A stretch of DNA of 64,000 nucleotides from Xiphias gladius. Taxonomy: Eukaryota; Chordata; Actinopteri; Istiophoriformes; Xiphiidae. The stretch lies in the NCBI RefSeq assembly GCF_016859285.1, contig NC_053413.1, positions 15,457,501 through 15,521,500 of the forward strand, in the 5' to 3' direction. The notes under the pieces were generated by a model. It saw nothing but the letters and a program-made list of their open reading frames with translations. It did not search any database and was not told the DNA's origin. The number at the start of each line of letters is the position of its first letter. Positions within the stretch are counted from its first letter, which is position 1. A program made the translations under genes and the position numbers. Shown piece after piece: positions 54,687 through 64,000 of the stretch.

Positions 54687-57600
54687 CTGTACAGAAGATA
54701 AACTGAGGTTGGAATTTGTAAATCGCACAATATTAATAGCAGCCTGGGGGAGCATTGATTCCGCCAGTGTGATGGTAACATTCATGTGGTTGTACCTGCT
54801 GGAGACCTTCTGTGATAGAGGTGACAGGTGACATTCCACAGGTGAGGGCTGACAGCATGTAACCATCAGGTCCCACGGAGCTGTTGAAGTTCCCCTGCTG
54901 CAAAGCAAAGAAAAACATGCAAGTACATTTACAACAGACTATCTATCTTCCTCCAAAATAATTTACATGATGATTAAAATTAGATAAGAAGCATGGTGGC
55001 GGCTGAACTGAATTTCTTACCACTGCATCTCGCACAACAATTTTGGCCACTTGGTCTGGTTGACAAACTCCAGATGTTTCAGAGATTAATTTGGTCTCTA
55101 GAGGCTAGGAGAGAAAAGAACAAGGGAGGAAAAGCTTTAAATAAGGGGAAATTAAAGTAAAATTATTTACTATTAATTGTGTTAAAGCGTTTACCTTTGT
55201 CTTATTTTCCTCAGCCAATCCTGGAGTGTCAGTGTCAGGGGGATAGGCCACAGTCACATAGATATTGTACGGCTTTATCTGGAGTAGAAGCACAGCAACA
55301 CTCACCGACCATTATGTACCTTATTTGACCTTATTGATAACTGACACCAATCGGCATTTTATACAAAATGGCTGTAAGGCAATTAAATTAAGAATGAACG
55401 CCCCCTATTGGTATATTGGGAATCCTTATTACAAAATTCACACCAGTAACATACACATGCTCATCCCTCAGCAGCAAAGTAGTGGCAGATACGTGCTACA
55501 TAATTTTAACTAGAGGCAGCGTGAATTTGACTGAAGCTGCAGTGTGTTTGCTTGGTGTGCAGTGGAAATCTGTGCAGAAGGGTTTTCAATCATGAGGAGG
55601 TAAAACTCACCTCCATCTGCAGCGACTCTGCTAAGCCACGCAGTGCAAACTTGGATGGGGAGTAGGCAGTGTATCCAAACAGACCGATCTGGCCTGCTTG
55701 GGAGGACACGAACATGATGCGGCCCATTCTTCGCTCCTTCATGGTGGTTATGACGGCCCGTGTTGGATAAACGCTGCCCAGGTAGTTCACTTCCATCAGT
55801 TTCTGTTGGAAATATGGCCAAGGTTAACACATACTACAAAGTGGTAGTCCACAGTGAAGTGTTGCATAAACGTACCTACAGACATTTCACAACCTTAATA
55901 CAGTTGCACAATTTCTCCAATATACTATTCACAACACACTGCAATTTGCATAAAATTGTGGCTGGGACTTTAGCCCTTTCTTAATCTCCTCTGAAAGTAA
56001 CAAGATCTCCTACAAAGTTGGACAGCAATCAAACCTTCTTTACTTTTTTATGTATTTAATGCATAAAACCCATTTTCAAAGAGCTTATCTGTGGTCTTGG
56101 TGCAAATTTATCATGTTGGTCTTCAGCAAGATTATTTTTTATAACTTAGACAGAAATTACTGAGTATGTTATTTTATCAAATCGGTCTAGATTCCAAAAA
56201 TGTTCTTAGAGTTACCAGGAAGCATTTAAGGTAAATAAATAAAATAAAATCAATTTTGTTTCAAATCTAATATCTCCATAAAAAATTCAGGAGAGCTCTT
56301 TAAGTATCATTCCCCTTATCACTTGGAAACATATGGCCTTACACACGAGTTTGTTAAACAGAATATAATAAATTCATAAAACTATCTCCTTTTTTAGTGA
56401 CACTTACGCTGTGGTGTAAACATGAGCAGTGAACTTATTTTTTGATTAAAACTGTTTGCTAATGTTTAGTACTGTTCAGAGTAGCTTATTGACTTTTGAA
56501 CATAAAACAATGGTCGGTTCTTGGTTACACACTCAGGTACTTACTTTAAAACGATCCACCTCCACTTCCTCAAACTTTCCAGAAATGGACACCCCAGCGC
56601 AGTTCACAAGCATATCAACAGGCCCCAGCTTCTCTTGAGCCTACACAACAGGAAAAAGCCACTACAATACTTCAGCATTGAATTATTGAAGGAGTCTGAG
56701 ATGTTCCACTGTGATGGAGAAGATAAGATTACCTGTTTTATCACACTTTCCACCTGACTGTAATCACTGGAGACATCCACTGATATGCAGAGCACCACCT
56801 GAATAAAGAAATTGTACATGATCTTTTGTAATCTAATGCAAATGGTATCAGATGTAATGCCCTTAATGAACATGTACACAGTCATAACATCTTTCATTGA
56901 AATAAATACTAAACCCATACCTGCTTGTCATTGATGGCAAATTTCTCTACCTCTTTCTTGGCCTGAAGCAGTTTAGCCTAAAGGGGGAAAAAAAGCATGT
57001 TTAATATTTTTAAAACATGTGTAAATGCTTAAGAATGTCATCAAGTTTCACCTTTAAAAACTAAATGGTAATGTGAAATCATCAATACATTTATACTCTC
57101 ATGCAGGCAAACTGTTTAAAACAAAATAAAGCACATTTTGCATGTGAGTGAAGCACATCCTTCATCTGCCATAAAGTAAATTCCCCTTTAGAGTTTTTTT
57201 CACCGTGTTTGAAATCAAATGAATTGGCTATAACAACAAACAGGTTATGTAGAGGCTGGGTGCAATGGAATGATTGGTCGAATGTGGTTTGTGCTGACCT
57301 CATCTCGTGCCACCAAAGTGATGAATGCTCCTTGCCTGTAGCACTCAACCGCAATGCATTTCCCAATCCCACTCGAGCCTCCTGTCACCTGAAAATTCAA
57401 AGGGTAAGAATATCATTAATCAAAGCTCAAATATAGGGTAGCTGACCTGCAACTTGCAGAATGGAGTGGCAGGTTAACTGGACTAGCCACCTTGGCATAA
57501 TGAAATGAGCAAAACTGCACACCGCTGACAATTTCTTAGGTACACCCAACAAGAACTAATGCAGTCTAATAAAACAAGCCTGGAGGTTATAATGTTCAGT

Positions 57601-58393
57601 TTTGCTTAAACTATTATAGAGATGCTGATTCAACTTCTTGGTTATTTTAATGGCTGCAGTTTGTAGTACTGTGAGCAGCTGTATTGCGTTATACTGAGAG
57701 GTGTTTTTAATATATCACCTACTCTCAGTGACATAACCATTAAGTTGACAATTAACTAAGTTGAGTACGAACCTCTCTACACCTGCTTCAACAAAACTGA
57801 ATATTATAACCGTCACTGAGTTCGTATACATAGCCAGGTTAACCAGCATTAACCAGTTTTATTCATTTAGCGTTAAGTGAATCATGTTTTATCTAGATGT
57901 ACCTTATACACTGGTCTCTAAGTAAATTCTGAAATTGACTGTAACGTTACTTATCCAATATGTGGGCGTCACTCCCTTTAACTAACAGTCGACTAGAGAT
58001 GTAAATTCTGCACTCTGAAAAATGTATTTTTCCATCAAATAGTTATGACTAGCTATTGACTGTGTCGTTAGTGCTAACAGACATACACAGCCCGAACTCG
58101 GGTAGCTTAGAACCTGAAGCTAGCTAAAGAGCAGTAATGAGTGACCGTTAGTTGCCGTTACCAGCCTAACGAGCGAAGTAACGTTAGCTCTCCGGTGCAC
58201 TTACCACGACGTGGGCCCCGTTCAGTTTCAGAGGTTTGGGACTAATAAGAGGCGATATCATGTATAACAGCAACACAAAGGCAACAATGAAGGCAGCAAC
58301 TACAAGAAGCATGATAAATGGCAGGAGGAGCCACCAGGAATTGATGAAAAGCCAATCCGTGATCGTTGAGCTCAACCCGTCTTCAGAGGACAT
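54567..58393 (-). CDS. kdsr: 3-ketodihydrosphingosine reductase (10 exons, 359 or 332 aa)
   Basis: ER-membrane short-chain dehydrogenase that reduces 3-ketodihydrosphingosine to dihydrosphingosine with NADPH, the second step of sphingolipid synthesis. Exons in transcript order: 58393-58205, 57388-57299, 56977-56921, 56798-56733, 56640-56545, 55802-55611, 55278-55195, 55104-55021, 54897-54796, 54686-54567, all phase 0 (1080 nt). In 359-aa numbering a hydrophobic segment covers about 19-50, the cofactor loop is TGGSSGIG (65-72), NCAG is at 147-150, the catalytic Ser in VSSQAGQ is at 199/200, and Tyr-SPS-Lys is at 213/217. YPPDTDTPG and [20 protein letters not shown] match human almost residue for residue. 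The second in-frame ATG (codon 28, 58312) begins [18 protein letters not shown] like the human start and gives exactly 332 aa, the human length. Confidence 0.97.
54796..54897 (-). CDS. kdsr: kdsr exon 9 (residues 287-320)
   Basis: Encodes [20 protein letters not shown] through TSITEGLQQ. The acceptor is a tandem cagcag, so one extra Gln may be included in some transcripts. Confidence 0.96.
55021..55104 (-). CDS. kdsr: kdsr exon 8 (residues 259-286)
   Basis: Encodes [20 protein letters not shown] and KIVVRDAV; acceptor ctctcctag and donor gtaaga. Human has [20 protein letters not shown]. Confidence 0.95.
55195..55278 (-). CDS. kdsr: kdsr exon 7 (residues 231-258)
   Basis: Encodes [20 protein letters not shown] and LAEENKTK; acceptor ctactccag and donor gtaaac. 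Confidence 0.97.
55279..55610 (-). other. kdsr intron 6
   Basis: 332 bp. Nothing recognisable beyond splice sites. Confidence 0.6.
55611..55802 (-). CDS. kdsr: kdsr exon 6 (residues 167-230), catalytic exon
   Basis: Encodes [31 protein letters not shown] and the active-site YSPSK, ending LAESLQME. Acceptor ccaacag and donor gtgagt. Confidence 0.98.
55803..56544 (-). other. kdsr intron 5
   Basis: 742 bp, AT-rich. Nothing recognisable beyond splice sites. Confidence 0.6.
56545..56640 (-). CDS. kdsr: kdsr exon 5 (residues 135-166)
   Basis: Encodes [20 protein letters not shown] and [12 protein letters not shown], with the NCAG structural motif of short-chain dehydrogenases. Confidence 0.97.
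56733..56798 (-). CDS. kdsr: kdsr exon 4 (residues 113-134)
   Basis: Encodes [20 protein letters not shown] and KQ; acceptor tttattcag and donor gtaatc. Human has [20 protein letters not shown]. Confidence 0.97.
56921..56977 (-). CDS. kdsr: kdsr exon 3 (residues 94-112)
   Basis: Encodes [19 protein letters not shown]; acceptor ccttttag and donor gtatgg. Confidence 0.95.
56978..57298 (-). other. kdsr intron 2
   Basis: 321 bp, AT-rich. Nothing recognisable beyond splice sites. Confidence 0.6.
57299..57388 (-). CDS. kdsr: kdsr exon 2 (residues 64-93), cofactor-binding exon
   Basis: Encodes [20 protein letters not shown] and [10 protein letters not shown], the Gly-rich NADPH loop. Acceptor attttcag; donor gtcagc departs from consensus at +3. 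Confidence 0.96.
57389..58204 (-). other. kdsr intron 1
   Basis: 816 bp; AT-rich in most of its length, more CpG-rich next to exon 1. No repeat recognised. Confidence 0.6.
58205..58393 (-). CDS. kdsr: kdsr exon 1 (residues 1-63)
   Basis: From ATG at 58393-58391, with a second in-frame ATG at 58312-58310. It encodes the membrane segment, then [17 protein letters not shown], donor gtaagt (58204-58199). The first ATG has C at -3 (weak context); the second has A at -3. Confidence 0.93.
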
Positions 58394-58960
58394 GGGTGAA
58401 ATCTGGCAGTCGTTAGCTTGTTTGCTAACTAGCAGGCCAGCTCCAGAGGTCCGATAACGAAGGTACGAGGCAGGCGGCGGCCCTGAAAAAAGGGGTGGCG
58501 AAACACAGACCTCGGAGGAGGGGTTTTTGGAGGGTTTGGCAATGGGTCAAAGATGTGTAACGGTAAGGTTAGAGTACCGCGGTGGACCTCGGCTCCCCGT
58601 GACAAAACGCAGTCTACATAAACCAAAACAAATCGAACTGTGCACTGTAAACGGACGCTTAAGTGTCGTACTTGGTACTTGTAGTTCTCAAGCCGAAAGG
58701 TTGTCTGGAATTACAGTGCTTCTCGATTGTGCGTTCACAACAAGTCCCACAATGCAACGTCCCGCTCCCTCATTCGTCGTATCCGTTCCAGTTAGCTGCA
58801 CCCCTAAGCGTCACACTCCCCACCCAACCAGCCGCCAGGTATGTCGACTGGAAGGTGACGGTCAACAAGTAGCTATTTAAAATTGCGTAACCTTTATCAA
58901 TGAACCTACACCTCTGTTGTAAATCCTTGTCAATAACAAGTCGTGGATTTTAACAAACAA
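58394..58960 (-). promoter_or_regulatory. kdsr: kdsr promoter region between kdsr and vps4b
   Basis: About 570 bp separate the kdsr first ATG from the vps4b polyadenylation site. It is CpG-enriched at about 58450-58620. The kdsr promoter must lie here or within the vps4b 3' end. No TATA box placed. Confidence 0.45.
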
Positions 58961-58969
58961 GTAAACTGC

Positions 58970-60427
58970 TTTTCTTGACATAGCTATAACCTTTATTTAC
59001 ATCATGGAAACGAACAACAGAAAATCTTATGCATATGTGACCTCTTCACAAAGAAATGGCTGAAGAGTTGGCTATATGTATAGACATTTACAGTAAAATA
59101 AAAGAGATGTTTCCCGTCAAAACTCAAAAGAGAAAGTTTGCACACCTTATGAGCAAAAGAACAGCTGTATACAATCTCTAAAAGATCTTACATGAAATGT
59201 GCAAGTATACATTTTTCTTGTAGTGACAAAGCACTCAATATATGAGCAGTATGACCAATTTAGAAATAAACCTATTAAAAAAAACAAAACAAAAAAAAAA
59301 CGAACAAAAAAACCTGCTGCTTTTCTGGAAGGCACGTGGTGCACACTGCCACTTATGGCTACATATACTCCATGATTGGAGATTAATTCCTATGTTGTAA
59401 ATTGTACAGGAAGATTATCTCTCAACCTGGGCCACCATTGTCCAACTTCAACACCTCAGTTTTGTTTTATTGAAATTCGCAATGGGACTTTATCTTAATA
59501 TAAGGCTTAGTTTTTTGCACTTTGTATTAAGGATAATTAGCAAAGCCTGTGGACAGTGACAAAAAAATGCGTCGTCGGTTGTGAAAAAAAAAAATCCATG
59601 AGATGAGTGATAAAGCATTTCAAAGGTATCGGGTCCTTTAAAAACAAAACGGTAAAATAATGAATGCTGATACGGCACCACTGGTGATCCACCCTAATAG
59701 CTGTGTTGAATTCTAATGACAACTGACTTAACAAATACAATTGTCATTTGTTTGGAAATTTGATAAACAATCCAAAATTGCCACAGGACCTAATGCAGCT
59801 CTCATACCAAATATCTCTGTCTTGAACTCTATAATGTCCACCACCTTGAGATGAGAATGGCATACAGTATTTCAAACAAATACTGTGAACTCATGCTGCC
59901 TGCTTCACATCCCCAGCCCGAGATTTATATATTCCACAAAGTACAGTATACGCTATAAAATGTTTTTTTTTTTTCTTAATACAAAATAGAGAACATATAA
60001 GGGGTATTTAGTAGTCTAATGAGATGTGTTCTGACTAGAAAATAAGGATGCAATATTTAGTCCTAACTTGAAATAAATAATCTTGATTTCAGTAACCACA
60101 GTTGCAGTAACTGTTGTTTAGGTGTTCTGTTAAGTGCATAAGCCAAATAACCCTCTATATTCCCTATGTGTTATTGATTCTTTTATCAGGTCAGCTGTAG
60201 ATGGAAAGTCTTCTTTGGACAGTAGTGAATATCAACTAAAACTAGGTTTTCCACCCTTTGTGTGGTTAACAGACTGGCAGAACAGAGAAGTAATCTTGCC
60301 CACTTATTATAAACCACTAAGTCTGGTGAATGGTTAGAATGAGACAGAGACAAAAAAGGGACAAGGACAGTAAAGAGAGACAATCACAATTCCTTTGCTT
60401 TGGTTTGACTTTGCTCATTCATCCCAC
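58970..60427 (-). other. vps4b: vps4b 3' UTR
   Basis: About 1.45 kb of AT-rich sequence from the stop codon to the minus-strand AATAAA at 58992-58997. A/T-rich stretches include T9-11 and A runs near 59280-59300, 59582 and 59960. No repeat recognised. Confidence 0.55.
58992..58997 (-). terminator. vps4b: Polyadenylation signal of vps4b
   Basis: Minus-strand AATAAA followed in transcript direction by a T-rich stretch (ttacttgtttgttaaaatcc). It is the last such hexamer before the kdsr promoter region. Confidence 0.5.
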
Positions 60428-63731
<3,304 letters not shown>

Positions 63732-64000
63732 CTGTCAGAAGGAAGCACAAAGAAAGTTCAACAAAAATCATTTCGGGCTCGAGTAGACACTAGACACCGC
63801 CCTTCTGCATTTTCAGGCAATTTTTTTTATTATTTTTGCCATCACTACTGCTATGACAGTGTAGAGAATGGCTTGCATGTTATTTTGGGAGGAACATGAA
63901 GCCTTTTTAAAAATCCCCGCAACAGGCTACAGCTACGCCAAGAAAAATTACACGACTACCAGAGTACGAGTTTGATTATCAGAGTGGGGACATCCTAAAC
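63732..64000 (-). other. Partial vps4b intron at the window edge
   Basis: No match to the N-terminal VPS4B residues (the NLQKAIDLASKAAQ-like first MIT helices) was found, so the first coding exons lie beyond 64000. Confidence 0.6.

Overview
The window is ordinary vertebrate nuclear DNA, almost certainly from a ray-finned (teleost) fish. It has split genes with GT-AG introns, long (CA)n and (TA)n microsatellites, long homopolymer runs, CpG-rich promoters and dispersed repeats of a teleost kind. The encoded proteins match vertebrate AMPK gamma-2, Bcl-2, 3-ketodihydrosphingosine reductase and VPS4B closely. No bacterial, viral or CRISPR-type locus was seen.

Layout. (1) 0.5-24.5 kb, plus strand: prkag2, 16 coding exons, about 545 aa, with a CpG-rich promoter at about 0.5-0.8 kb, a 3' UTR and AATAAA at 24477. 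Two internal start regions are visible. One at 7.8-8.66 kb has GC box, CCAAT and TATA motifs and an in-phase alternative first coding exon. The other, at about 15.5-16.7 kb, is CpG-rich and surrounds the exon that contains the start codon of the short gamma-2b isoform. (2) 24.5-27.57 kb: tail-to-tail intergenic DNA with repeats. (3) 27.57-51.5 kb, minus strand: bcl2, two coding exons (228 aa) separated by a 19,982-bp intron that holds most of the repeats of the window. (4) 52-58.45 kb, minus strand: kdsr, complete, ten exons, 332 or 359 aa depending on the start codon. (5) 58.97-64 kb, minus strand: vps4b, nine 3' exons; the first roughly 46 codons lie beyond the right edge.

The bcl2-kdsr-vps4b order and orientation is the same block as on human 18q21, whereas PRKAG2 is on human 7q36. 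The prkag2/bcl2 junction is therefore a lineage-specific neighbourhood. The four proteins are not one pathway: energy sensing (AMPK), apoptosis control, sphingolipid synthesis in the ER, and ESCRT-III disassembly.

The most interesting observations are the unlisted alternative prkag2 first exon with a textbook promoter, a divergent double-CCAAT CpG-rich patch just inside the bcl2 intron, a CRE palindrome and a mini-uORF upstream of bcl2, an 800-bp MITE with clear terminal inverted repeats, and a perfect 21-bp hairpin in the bcl2 intron. I found no evidence of a wholly new biological system. Coordinates of exons were derived by hand from splice sites and reading frame; every gene model stays in frame through all its junctions.
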